Below are positions 1-5,419 of a DNA stretch of 5,874 bases, piece by piece. A program made the translations under genes and the position numbers. The DNA comes from Clostridiales bacterium (GTDB taxonomy: Bacteria > Bacillota > Clostridia > Oscillospirales > Acutalibacteraceae): assembly GCA_022791355.1 (NCBI GenBank), contig JAAVYX010000127.1, forward strand, positions 1 through 5,874. Reading direction: 5' to 3'. How positions within the stretch are numbered: the stretch's first letter is position 1; every line of letters starts with the position of its first letter. The notes below the pieces were generated by a model. The model made no database searches, was not told the DNA's origin, and saw nothing but the letters and a program-made list of their open reading frames with translations.

Positions 1-52
1 GGGGTAAGACCCCCCAACCGGAAGGGCGTAGCCCTGGAGGTGGCGCCAGCGA

Positions 53-115
53 CGCAGTCCCGTAGGCGGCCAAGGCGGCGGCCGTAGGCTCCGCAGGATA
101 CCGCAGGCGACAGCG
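53..115 (+). repeat. GC-rich repeat block, copy A (upstream of helicase)
   Basis: Two related motifs follow each other here: CGCAGTCCCGTAGGCGG at 53-69 and CGCAGGATACCGCAGGCGA at 92-110, the second continuing into CAGCG. The first matches 2278-2294 at 16 of 17 bases. The second resembles 2421-2439. Both recur in the same order and orientation downstream of the helicase. All three forward frames contain stops, so this is not coding. No function is assigned. Confidence 0.5.
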
Positions 116-123
116 TTTTTCTC

Positions 124-215
124 CCCCTTCTTTTGTCGCGTCACAAAAGAAGGGGTTGCGCTACTAGATCAGGTATTGGAGTATTGAGAAAGGGAAATCT
201 AGCGCGAAACCTCCC
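124..215 (+). repeat. Hairpin plus conserved block, left copy of an inverted dispersed element
   Basis: A perfect inverted repeat has arms CCCCTTCTTTTGT (124-136) and ACAAAAGAAGGGG (143-155) around a 6-nt loop. It is followed directly by a block (155-215) that matches the reverse complement of 5758-5818 at about 48 of 61 positions without gaps. The right copy also has a perfect hairpin next to the block, but with a different stem sequence. No T-run follows the stem on either strand, so a simple terminator is unlikely. A dispersed intergenic element is inferred. The family is not recognised. Confidence 0.7.
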
Positions 216-305
216 TCTCGCCCATAAAAAAGAAAATCTGAATCGAAACCTCCCACTAGGCTAAATAAAAACAGAAGAAATCTAAATTGAAGCTTTCCAC
301 TCATC
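187..305 (+). repeat. Three degenerate AT-rich direct sub-repeats
   Basis: The pattern 'GAAATCT, short gap, CGAAACCTCCC' occurs three times with decay. AAATCT lies at 195-200, 234-239 and 278-283. Each is followed within about 15 nt by a CGAAACCTCCC-like tract (206-215, 244-254, and the weaker TGAAGCTTTCCACT at 288-301). Spacing is about 39 and 44 nt. The first unit overlaps the conserved block of the left hairpin element, so the tract may be an internally expanded part of it. Nothing else is visible between here and the helicase promoter region. Confidence 0.45.
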
Positions 306-356
306 CCAAAAAAGAAAAGCAATAGACTTCTCTGTGAGGCAATGCGAGAATACTTC

Positions 357-386
357 TTGCAAAAAATATATTTACAAGCGTATAGA
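357..386 (+). promoter_or_regulatory. Possible sigma-A promoter for the helicase
   Basis: TTGCAA (357-362) and TATAGA (381-386) are separated by 18 nt, each matching 4 of 6 consensus bases. They lie about 40 nt before the helicase start. The match is modest, and other AT-rich hexamers are nearby. Confidence 0.35.
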
Positions 387-397
387 CGCGTATACGC
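378..397. promoter_or_regulatory. Operator-like 10-bp repeat and palindrome upstream of the helicase
   Basis: GCGTATAGAC (378-387) is followed directly by GCGTATACGC (388-397), which is a perfect 10-bp palindrome. The shared GCGTATA core repeats at a 10-bp (one helical turn) interval. It overlaps the proposed -10 and the likely transcription start, where a repressor or activator could act. No known regulator is recognised. Confidence 0.3.
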
Positions 398-427
398 AGA
401 TTCTATCACAATGGAAAGAGGCAATAT

Positions 428-2167
428 ATGAACACCAAACCCTTTGCAGAAATGGACTTAACCCCTGAGATCCGGCGGGCCGTGGAGGCCATGGGCTTCG
501 AAAACGCCACCCAGATACAGTATGAAAGCATCCCCCTGATCAAAGAGGGGGGAGACGTCATCGGCCGTTCCCAGACCGGCACCGGCAAGACCCTGGCCTT
601 CGGCATCCCGGCGGTGGAGCTGGTGGACGTGGGTCTGCGGCTGAAGGGCTCGCCCCAGGCGCTGGTCCTGTGTCCCACCAGGGAACTGGCCGTCCAGGCC
701 GCCGAGGAGATGCAGAAGCTGGCCGCCTACAAGCCCGGCGTGCGCACCGTCTGCGTATACGGCGGCGCGCCTATGGAGCGGCAGATTCAGCAGCTGAAAA
801 CCGCCACTATCGTGGTGGGCACCCCCGGCCGGGTGATGGATCACATGCGCCGGAAAACCCTGAAGCTCCAAAACGTAAGGCTCATGGTGCTGGACGAGGC
901 CGACGAGATGCTGAGCATGGGCTTTAGAGACGATATCGAAACCATTTTACAGGATACGCCGGAGGAGCGGCAGACCGTTCTCTTCTCGGCCACCATGCCG
1001 CCGCCCATTCTGGCCCTCACCAAGCAGTATCAGAAAAATCCCCGCATGGTGCAGGTGGCCAAGGAGCAGGTGACGGTGGATAAGATCCAGCAGACCTACT
1101 ACGAGGTGCCCATGGGCCGCAAGATGGACGCGCTGGCTTTGGTTCTGCGCTACTTCCATCCCACCCGTACCATCATTTTCTGCAACACCAAAAAGACGGT
1201 GGACGAGGTGACCGGTTATCTGAGCGCCCACGGCTTCACGGCCGACGGGCTTCACGGGGACATGAAGCAGTCCCAGCGCAACCAGGTCATGGCCAGCTTT
1301 AAGGGCGGGCATACGGCTGTCCTCATCGCCACCGACGTAGCCGCCCGGGGCATCGATGTAAGCGACATCGATTATGTCATCAACTACGACGTGCCCCAGA
1401 ATCCGGAATACTATGTCCACCGCATCGGGCGGACCGGCCGGGCGGGCAAATCGGGCTGCGCGGTCACCCTCTGCTCCGGCCGCAGGCAGTCGGCCGAGTT
1501 GGCCGCCATTGGGCGGATGTGCAAGTCCAGCATCCAGCAGAAGGCCCTGCCCAGCCGGGCCTCGGTCCGCGAGATGGAGCGGCAGCAGGGGCTGGCGCAG
1601 GTGGAAAAGGTCATATCCGAGCTGGACGGTTCTCCCCAGCCTATGCTGGAGGAGCTGTTGGGAAGGGGGCATACGCCCGAGATTCTGGCGGCCGCTCTGG
1701 TCCGGCTGCATTTCGGCCCTGAACCGGCGGCCGAGGAGGAGCTTCCTCAGTCGTCTCCCCGGGCGGCCCGGGTTTATAAAAAGCTGCAAATCAACATTGG
1801 ACGTTCTAAGAATATTGCGCCCAATCACATCATGGGCGCCATCACCAGTTGTACCGATTTAAGCGGCCGGGAGATCGGCAAGATCGAGATATACGACGAC
1901 CATACCCTGGTATCCGTGCCGGCTGAGAAGGCCGACCGGATTATGGCGGATATGGTCGGGCTGAAAATCAACCGGAACCCCACCGTCACTCAAATGGCCG
2001 AGGGGGCCTCGCCCTATGAGGAGGAGACGGCCCGAAGGGGCCGTCAGTCTGGGCGCAGGTCCGCCCCCGCACGAGACGGGGCAAGGGACGGCGCGCGTCC
2101 CGGGTTCCGGGGGAACGGCGGCCGTCCCCACAAAAGCGGCGCGCCCCGTCCCTATCGGAAGGGGTAA
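428..2167 (+). CDS. DEAD-box ATP-dependent RNA helicase with DbpA-type RNA-binding domain
   Basis: This 579-residue protein is an ATP-dependent RNA helicase expected to remodel RNA and assist ribosome assembly or mRNA turnover in the cytoplasm. The core motifs are all present: Q motif near residues 24-31 (with A-T where P-T is usual), Walker A SQTGTGKT 48-55, PTREL 83-87, TPGR 132-135, DEAD 156-159, SAT 187-189, ARGID 306-310 and HRIGRTGR 331-338. After a linker, residues about 448-525 resemble the C-terminal RNA-binding domain (DbpA/CsdA RRM fold). The final 45 or so residues are a basic R/G/P-rich tail, probably a non-specific RNA-binding extension. Start choice: ATG at 428 follows GGAAAGAGG (413-421) with 6 nt spacing. 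It appears monocistronic, flanked by long non-coding regions. It could be called DeaD/CsdA-like or CshA-like; the paralogue cannot be fixed, so no symbol is given. Confidence 0.95.
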   Translation: MNTKPFAEMDLTPEIRRAVEAMGFENATQIQYESIPLIKEGGDVIGRSQTGTGKTLAFGIPAVELVDVGLRLKGSPQALVLCPTRELAVQAAEEMQKLAAYKPGVRTVCVYGGAPMERQIQQLKTATIVVGTPGRVMDHMRRKTLKLQNVRLMVLDEADEMLSMGFRDDIETILQDTPEERQTVLFSATMPPPILALTKQYQKNPRMVQVAKEQVTVDKIQQTYYEVPMGRKMDALALVLRYFHPTRTIIFCNTKKTVDEVTGYLSAHGFTADGLHGDMKQSQRNQVMASFKGGHTAVLIATDVAARGIDVSDIDYVINYDVPQNPEYYVHRIGRTGRAGKSGCAVTLCSGRRQSAELAAIGRMCKSSIQQKALPSRASVREMERQQGLAQVEKVISELDGSPQPMLEELLGRGHTPEILAAALVRLHFGPEPAAEEELPQSSPRAARVYKKLQINIGRSKNIAPNHIMGAITSCTDLSGREIGKIEIYDDHTLVSVPAEKADRIMADMVGLKINRNPTVTQMAEGASPYEEETARRGRQSGRRSAPARDGARDGARPGFRGNGGRPHKSGAPRPYRKG

Positions 2168-2277
2168 TCGCATACGTTCCTCGTACGTTTTTGCATGGGG
2201 TTCAGCGTCTCGCTTTTCTGCTCGCGGCTGCCCTTTGGCTAAAACTCTATAAGACGGCCCTTGCGAGAAGCATGCGG

Positions 2278-2444
2278 CGCAGACCCGTAGGCGGGCTTAT
2301 AGACCAGGCTCCTGTTACGTTCCGCCGGGTTACCAAGAGCTTCTTAAGCGCCTGGCAGAAAGTGAAAAACTATCAGGCTTCTCGTTTCCTGAGAGGCGCT
2401 GTTCACCGCATACGCCGTCTCGCAGATATCCGTAGGCGATAGCG
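2278..2444 (+). repeat. GC-rich repeat block, copy B (downstream of helicase), interrupted
   Basis: CGCAGACCCGTAGGCGG (2278-2294) and CGCAGATATCCGTAGGCGA (2421-2439, continuing TAGCG) repeat, in the same order and orientation, the two motifs at 53-69 and 92-110. In the left block the motif starts are 39 nt apart; here they are 143 nt apart, as if about 100 nt containing the 2347-2400 hairpin had been inserted. It lies in the gene-free interval after the helicase. Function is unknown. Confidence 0.45.
2347..2400. repeat. Inverted repeat, first of two tandem hairpins
   Basis: AGCGCCT (2347-2353) can pair with AGGCGCT (2394-2400). GCCTG (2350-2354) has an alternative partner in CAGGC (2374-2378). 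The same stem sequence reappears in the next hairpin at 2439-2493, so arms of the two hairpins could pair with each other. No T-run follows, so it is not an obvious terminator. Confidence 0.45.
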
Positions 2445-2493
2445 CCTGACATTCCAGCATGGGTTTTGTCTATGCCGGGATGCCAGGCGCTAT
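2439..2493. repeat. Long imperfect inverted repeat (24-bp arms) downstream of helicase
   Basis: Arms 2439-2462 and 2470-2493 flank a 7-nt loop. Of 24 positions, 20 are Watson-Crick. Of the rest, two are G-U and two A-C in a transcript of either strand. The outer arm begins ATAGCGCCTG. No T-tract follows on either strand, so this is not a canonical rho-independent terminator, though it may shield or process the helicase mRNA 3' end. A decayed mobile-element end or a structured RNA is also possible. Confidence 0.6.
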
Positions 2494-2606
2494 TCATTGT
2501 ATATTGAGGAAATTACCAGGATACGCCAGACGCAAAAGCTCACGCGCAGCCAAACAAAAGAAAAACAAAGACGCCAAATTCCCCACGAGACGAAATAAAA
2601 ATACAT

Positions 2607-2639
2607 AAAAAGCGGCCGGAGCGGTTGCTGCTCCGGCCG
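2607..2639 (-). terminator. Rho-independent terminator of the LexA-box gene
   Basis: Read on the minus strand, a perfect 10-bp GC-rich stem (CGGCCGGAGC 2613-2622 with GCTCCGGCCG 2630-2639, 7-nt loop) is followed by CTTTTTATGTATTTTTA. This is a strong intrinsic terminator pointing leftward. It lies about 130 nt past the stop codon of the 77-residue minus-strand gene. On the plus strand no T-run follows. Confidence 0.85.
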
Positions 2640-2654
2640 GTGGAAAGGGATGGG

Positions 2655-2747
2655 GAGGCCGGCGACCGGCCTCTATATAGGGAAAGTAAACGGGATAGCG
2701 AAAAGAAAAACGCAATGCGCGGTTCTAAAACCGGCCCGCTATGCGGG
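2655..2747 (-). other. Structured 3' untranslated region with several hairpins
   Basis: Between the minus-strand gene's stop codon and its terminator lie short perfect hairpins: CCCGC/GCGGG (2735-2747, 3-nt loop), GGTT/AACC (2721-2732) and GAGGCCGG/CCGGCCTC (2655-2673, 3-nt loop). None has a T-tract of its own. No reading frame with an RBS is visible here. The hairpins might stabilise the transcript, or the region might release a small RNA; this is inference. Confidence 0.4.
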
Positions 2748-2768
2748 AAGGGGCCAAACGACCGCCGC

Positions 2769-3002
2769 TCAAGCGCAGCGGGAGCCCCGCGCCGGCCGTA
2801 CCTGCACGGCCTCCTTTGGGAGTTGAGCCTTGGCGCGGACCATTGGCCGGACGGGCGTTTCGCGCCGCCGCTGTTTCATCCGGCGAAAGGCGGCCGCGAT
2901 CCTGTCCTCCAAGCGGATCAGCTTGTCCTCATGAAAGAGGCCCCATACGATAAACGCGCCGGCGGCGAGCTGTAGGACGATGGCGAAATTCCCAGTAAAC
3001 AT
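2769..3002 (-). CDS. Small single-pass membrane protein under LexA control
   Basis: This 77-residue protein has one hydrophobic segment at about residues 6-23 (FAIVLQLAAGAFIVWGLF), then HEDKLIRLEDRI and a strongly basic tail (FRRMKQRRRE onward). By the positive-inside rule the N-terminus would face out and the basic tail the cytoplasm. The layout resembles short uncharacterised clostridial proteins, but no named family is recognised. ATG at 3002 is chosen over the upstream in-frame start at 3113. GGAGG (3012-3016) sits 9 nt before it, and a consensus sigma-A promoter with a LexA box lies just upstream and would exclude the longer form. It is a single-gene unit, divergent from the yicC operon and ending at the 2607-2639 terminator. 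DNA-damage induction is strongly suggested. A role such as cell-division inhibition, like other small SOS membrane proteins (YneA, SidA), is speculative. Confidence 0.8.
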   Translation of the reverse strand: MFTGNFAIVLQLAAGAFIVWGLFHEDKLIRLEDRIAAAFRRMKQRRRETPVRPMVRAKAQLPKEAVQVRPARGSRCA

Positions 3003-3019
3003 AAGCGTTTTCCTCCAAT

Positions 3020-3033
3020 CGAACAAATGTTCT
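3020..3033. promoter_or_regulatory. LexA (SOS) box
   Basis: CGAACAAATGTTCT contains the perfect palindrome GAAC-AAAT-GTTC. It fits the Bacillus-type LexA/DinR consensus CGAACRNRYGTTYC at 13 of 14 positions. It lies immediately downstream of the -10 of the minus-strand promoter, covering the expected transcription start near 3033, a position where bound LexA should block initiation. Confidence 0.85.
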
Positions 3034-3039
3034 GTTTTT

Positions 3040-3068
3040 AGTATACACGCGGAGACGGGCTTTGTCAA
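3040..3068 (-). promoter_or_regulatory. Consensus sigma-A promoter of the small membrane protein gene
   Basis: On the minus strand, TTGACA (3068-3063) and TATACT (3045-3040) are separated by exactly 17 nt. The -35 matches 6 of 6 and the -10 matches 5 of 6. A near-ideal promoter held down by a LexA box is the usual design of a tightly repressed SOS gene. Confidence 0.88.
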
Positions 3069-3231
3069 GCCTCTGTTTTTCTGTATGACAGTATACGAAA
3101 GAACTTGTCCCATAGTACGGACTTTCCAGGGCGTATGCCAAATTTTCTCATCCGCATTCTAGTATACGCGGCTGGGGGACGGCTTATGCGAACACAGGAA
3201 AAAAAGAACAGGCGGCAAAGAGTCTCTACAG

Positions 3232-3261
3232 TTGACAAACGGCTAGGGAATTTGGTAATAT
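3232..3261 (+). promoter_or_regulatory. Sigma-A promoter of the yicC-remA-gmk-rpoZ operon
   Basis: TTGACA (3232-3237) is followed after 18 nt by TAATAT (3256-3261), preceded by TGG, a possible extended -10. A start near 3268 would leave a leader of roughly 165 nt before yicC. Confidence 0.7.
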
Positions 3262-3310
3262 ATATGATACGTTAAATGGCGTATTGCGCCTTGCGTCCGG
3301 TTTAGAACAA

Positions 3311-3373
3311 GCCTGCGTTATCAGGCGTTGTCGTCAGGCGTTGTCGTCAGGCGTTGTCGTCAGGCAGCGACGG
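3311..3373 (+). repeat. 13-bp tandem repeat in the yicC leader
   Basis: TCAGGCGTTGTCG occurs three times without change at 3321-3333, 3334-3346 and 3347-3359, then a diverged fourth unit TCAGGCAGCGACG (3360-3372). The preceding GCCTG (3311-3315) can pair with the CAGGC of the first copy, or with that of any later copy. CGTTGT in the third copy can pair with GCGACG in the fourth using two G-U pairs. A 13-bp unit breaks any reading frame, so the tract is best read as untranslated leader. It could act through alternative RNA structures or be a slippage-prone tract. Confidence 0.75.
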
Positions 3374-3433
3374 ATGCGCGAGGACGGCCGGGCCTTACTT
3401 GGTTCGCGGACCTTTGGCAGGAGGATGTACCCT

Positions 3434-4321
3434 ATGATCAAGAGCATGACCGGCTACGGCCGGGCCGAACAGTCTTCCCCCGAAATGGATGTGACGGTGG
3501 AGCTGAAATCGGTCAACCATCGCTATCTGGAGTTATCGGCCCGGGCCCCACGGAACTATTCCTTTTTAGAAGAGCGGCTGAAGAACTACTTGCAGCAGCG
3601 GGTATCCCGGGGAAAACTAGACGTTTACGTGTCCATCGACATGGGAGAGGAGGCCGGCCGGTCGGGGGTGACGGTGGAGCTCAACCGGCCACTGGCTGAC
3701 GCTTACGCAAAGGCCCTGACCCAATTGGCCGACGCTTACGACCTGTCTGCAGAGGCCCTGCTGGCCCGCATCCCCCAGTATCCCGACGTCTTTTCGGTGC
3801 GCAAGCAGGCGCTGGACGAGGAGACGGTCTGGGCGGCGGTGGAGCCGGCGGCGGCCGCCGCGCTGGAGGCCTTTGTGCGCATGCGGGAGACAGAGGGCGC
3901 AAAAATGCGGGAGGACCTGCTGGAGCGGTTGGACGCCGTCCTCCGTCAGGTGGAGTATGTGGAGGCTCGGTCCCCCGAGACGGCGAAGGCCTACCGGGAA
4001 CGCATCGAGCAAAAGGTGCGGGAACTCATCGGCGACGCGCAGGTGGACGAGCAGCGCCTGCTCACTGAAACCGCTATTTTCGCGGATAAAGTAGCCGTGG
4101 CCGAGGAAACGGTCCGTCTGCGCTCCCATATGGATCAGATGAAGCAGCTGCTGGACAGCGGAGAGCCGGTGGGCCGCAAGCTGGACTTTCTTGTGCAGGA
4201 GATGAATCGAGAGGCCAACACCATCGGCTCCAAGGCCCAGGACGTGGAAATTACCCGAGCTGTGGTGGAAATCAAATCGGAGATTGAAAAGATCCGGGAG
4301 CAGATCCAGAACATCGAATAG
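3434..4321 (+). CDS. yicC: YicC/YloC-family endoribonuclease
   Basis: This 295-residue protein has the usual family length. The N-terminus IKSMTGYGRA (2-11) and the NHRYLEL segment are hallmarks of the YicC N-terminal domain. The C-terminal domain (about 210-295) carries GRKLDFLVQEMNRE (247-260), NTIGSK (262-267) and the terminal KIREQIQNIE. Homologues (E. coli YicC, B. subtilis YloC) are reported endoribonucleases acting in mRNA and small-RNA turnover. ATG at 3434 is preferred: AGGAGG (3419-3424) lies 9 nt before it and the family signature begins there. The frame stays open upstream to a TTG at 3284, but that extension would translate the 13-bp repeats. It is the first gene of the operon, separated from remA by about 206 nt. 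Confidence 0.94.
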   Translation: MIKSMTGYGRAEQSSPEMDVTVELKSVNHRYLELSARAPRNYSFLEERLKNYLQQRVSRGKLDVYVSIDMGEEAGRSGVTVELNRPLADAYAKALTQLADAYDLSAEALLARIPQYPDVFSVRKQALDEETVWAAVEPAAAAALEAFVRMRETEGAKMREDLLERLDAVLRQVEYVEARSPETAKAYRERIEQKVRELIGDAQVDEQRLLTETAIFADKVAVAEETVRLRSHMDQMKQLLDSGEPVGRKLDFLVQEMNREANTIGSKAQDVEITRAVVEIKSEIEKIREQIQNIE

Positions 4322-4527
4322 ACTCTTGGGCGCGTCTCCAAAATGGCAAGCGCTGTTTTGCCGATTAAAGCGCAGGGATTTTCCGCGGCTTAAAGCCTGA
4401 AAATGCGGCGGCGTTTTCCGCGGTTCCCGCCCGGCAATCGCCCGCTGCGCCAGGGGTCCCGCGCTATCTTTGTTTCATAAGGCAAGGAAAACCGAAAAAC
4501 GTTAGGAAACGGCGGAGGTTTTAATCA
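4322..4527 (+). other. yicC-remA intergenic spacer with hairpins and a shared repeat motif
   Basis: No gene is seen. GAAAATGC (4399-4406) can pair with GCGTTTTC (4411-4418, one G-U) around a GGCG loop, but no T-run follows, so termination is uncertain. GCGCAGGGATTTTC (4370-4383) plus GCGGCTTAAA (4385-4394) recur at 5697-5710 and 5722-5731 after rpoZ. No convincing sigma-A promoter was found, so remA is presumed to be read from the yicC promoter. Confidence 0.4.
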
Positions 4528-4803
4528 ATGAAACTGATCAATATAGGATTCGGCAATATGGTTTCGGCCAGCCGGCTGGTTGCCATTGTCAGCCCCGAAT
4601 CGGCTCCTATCAAACGGATCATTCAGGACGCGAAGGAGCGGAGTATGCTTATCGACGCCACCCACGGCCGCCGGACCCGGGCGGTTATCGTGACCGACAG
4701 CGATCATATTATCTTGACCTACCTGCAATCTGAAACGGTGGCCAACCGGATTAGCGAGGACGAGGGCGGCGAGCTGGACGAGGAGGATGAGGAGGATGCC
4801 TAA
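4528..4803 (+). CDS. remA: RemA-like DNA-binding regulator (DUF370 family)
   Basis: This 91-residue protein begins MKLINIGFGNMVSASRLVAI and continues with SPESAPIKRII and the LIDATHGRRTRAVI core, diagnostic of the RemA/DUF370 family. In B. subtilis RemA binds DNA as a ring-like oligomer and activates biofilm-matrix and osmoprotection genes. Arginines reported as needed there correspond to R16, R48 and R49 here, all kept. Targets in this organism are unknown. The C-terminal 16 or so residues are very acidic (EDEEDA end), and their GAG/GAT codons also supply the gmk ribosome binding site. ATG at 4528 follows GGAGG (4514-4518) with 9 nt spacing. Placement between yicC and gmk matches the Bacillus yloC-remA-gmk-rpoZ order. 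The stop overlaps the gmk start. Confidence 0.95.
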   Translation: MKLINIGFGNMVSASRLVAIVSPESAPIKRIIQDAKERSMLIDATHGRRTRAVIVTDSDHIILTYLQSETVANRISEDEGGELDEEDEEDA

Positions 4804-5419
4804 GGGGACCTTATTCATCGTTTCCGGGCCTTCCGGTTCGGGTAAGGATACGGTGCTGGGCAGGCTGCTGGCCCTCCATCCCGAGGTGCGGCTTTCTATT
4901 TCCTCTATCACCCGTCCCATGCGGGAGGGGGAAAGGGAGGGGGAGAAGTACCACTTCATCTCCCGGGAGGAATTTGAAGCCCTGTTGGCCGCAGATGCCC
5001 TGCTGGAGCATAACGTTTACCTGGGCAACTACTACGGCACGCCCCGCCGGCCGGTGGAGGAGGCCCTAGCGGCCGGCCGGGATATCATTTTAGAGATCGA
5101 TGTAAACGGCGCCGACAAGGTGCGGGACCTGATGCCGGAGGCGGTCAGCGTTTTCATCATGCCGCCCTCCCTGGCGGCGCTGGAGCAGCGTTTGTCCGGC
5201 CGGGGGACCGAGGACGCCGCGACGGTCCGGGGACGTCTGAAGGAAGCGGTGGGCGAAATTGCCAGGGCCGCGTCCTATGACTATATTGTGGTAAACGACG
5301 ATTTGGACGAGGCGGTGGCCTGTATGGCCGCGGTCATCGTGGGAGAACGGGCAAAAATCCATAAACAAAAATATTTGATAGACGAGGTGCTGCAAGATGT
5401 TGAATCCCGCAATTGGTGA
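4796..5419 (+). CDS. gmk: Guanylate kinase
   Basis: This 207-residue enzyme transfers phosphate from ATP to GMP, giving GDP for GTP/dGTP and (p)ppGpp pools, in the cytoplasm. The P-loop GPSGSGK is at 11-17. GMP-binding features follow: SSITRP (36-41), R43, Y52, E71, GNYYGTPR (77-84) and the EIDVNGA strand (100-106). The adenine-side lid RGTED and the YDYIVVNDDL segment are also present. Length is normal. ATG at 4796 is chosen over the in-frame ATG at 4787: AGGAGG (4781-4786) is 9 nt from 4796 but abuts 4787, and the MPKGTLFIVSGPSG start fits the family. It overlaps remA by 8 nt and rpoZ by 23 nt, so translational coupling is likely. Confidence 0.96.
   Translation: MPKGTLFIVSGPSGSGKDTVLGRLLALHPEVRLSISSITRPMREGEREGEKYHFISREEFEALLAADALLEHNVYLGNYYGTPRRPVEEALAAGRDIILEIDVNGADKVRDLMPEAVSVFIMPPSLAALEQRLSGRGTEDAATVRGRLKEAVGEIARAASYDYIVVNDDLDEAVACMAAVIVGERAKIHKQKYLIDEVLQDVESRNW

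Noticed and set aside
164..424. 86-codon minus-strand frame with repeated GGF/DFLF-like segments
   Set aside because: The apparent protein repeats follow from the DNA sub-repeats at 187-305; it overlaps the helicase promoter region and lacks an RBS.
1..427. Structural RNA gene or CRISPR array in the leading repeat region
   Set aside because: Repeats are too few and degenerate for CRISPR, and no tRNA, tmRNA, SRP or RNase P signatures were seen.
947..1828. Long open frame (293 codons) on the minus strand opposite the helicase
   Set aside because: It is antisense to a gene with all DEAD-box motifs, has no RBS and no recognisable domain; high-GC codon use commonly opens this frame.
2168..2190. 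Possible terminator right after the helicase (TACG...CGTA followed by TTTTT)
   Set aside because: Only a 4-bp stem can form, and the T-run is separated from it; too weak to call.
2191..2442. 83-codon plus-strand frame after the helicase with hydrophobic N-terminus and basic tail
   Set aside because: It starts at TTG without an RBS and runs through the GC-rich repeats and a hairpin; low complexity and no family resemblance.
2494..2715. 73-codon minus-strand frame with hydrophobic stretches
   Set aside because: It spans the strong minus-strand terminator at 2607-2639, so it would not be transcribed intact, and it has no RBS.
3284..3433. 50-residue N-terminal extension of YicC from a TTG
   Set aside because: It would translate 13-bp repeats that shift frame, lacks an RBS, and the family start IKSMTGYGRA fits ATG 3434 with AGGAGG upstream.
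3617..4129. 170-codon minus-strand frame opposite yicC
   Set aside because: It is fully inside a well-supported gene, and its composition (H, G, L, Q rich) is typical of an antisense shadow.
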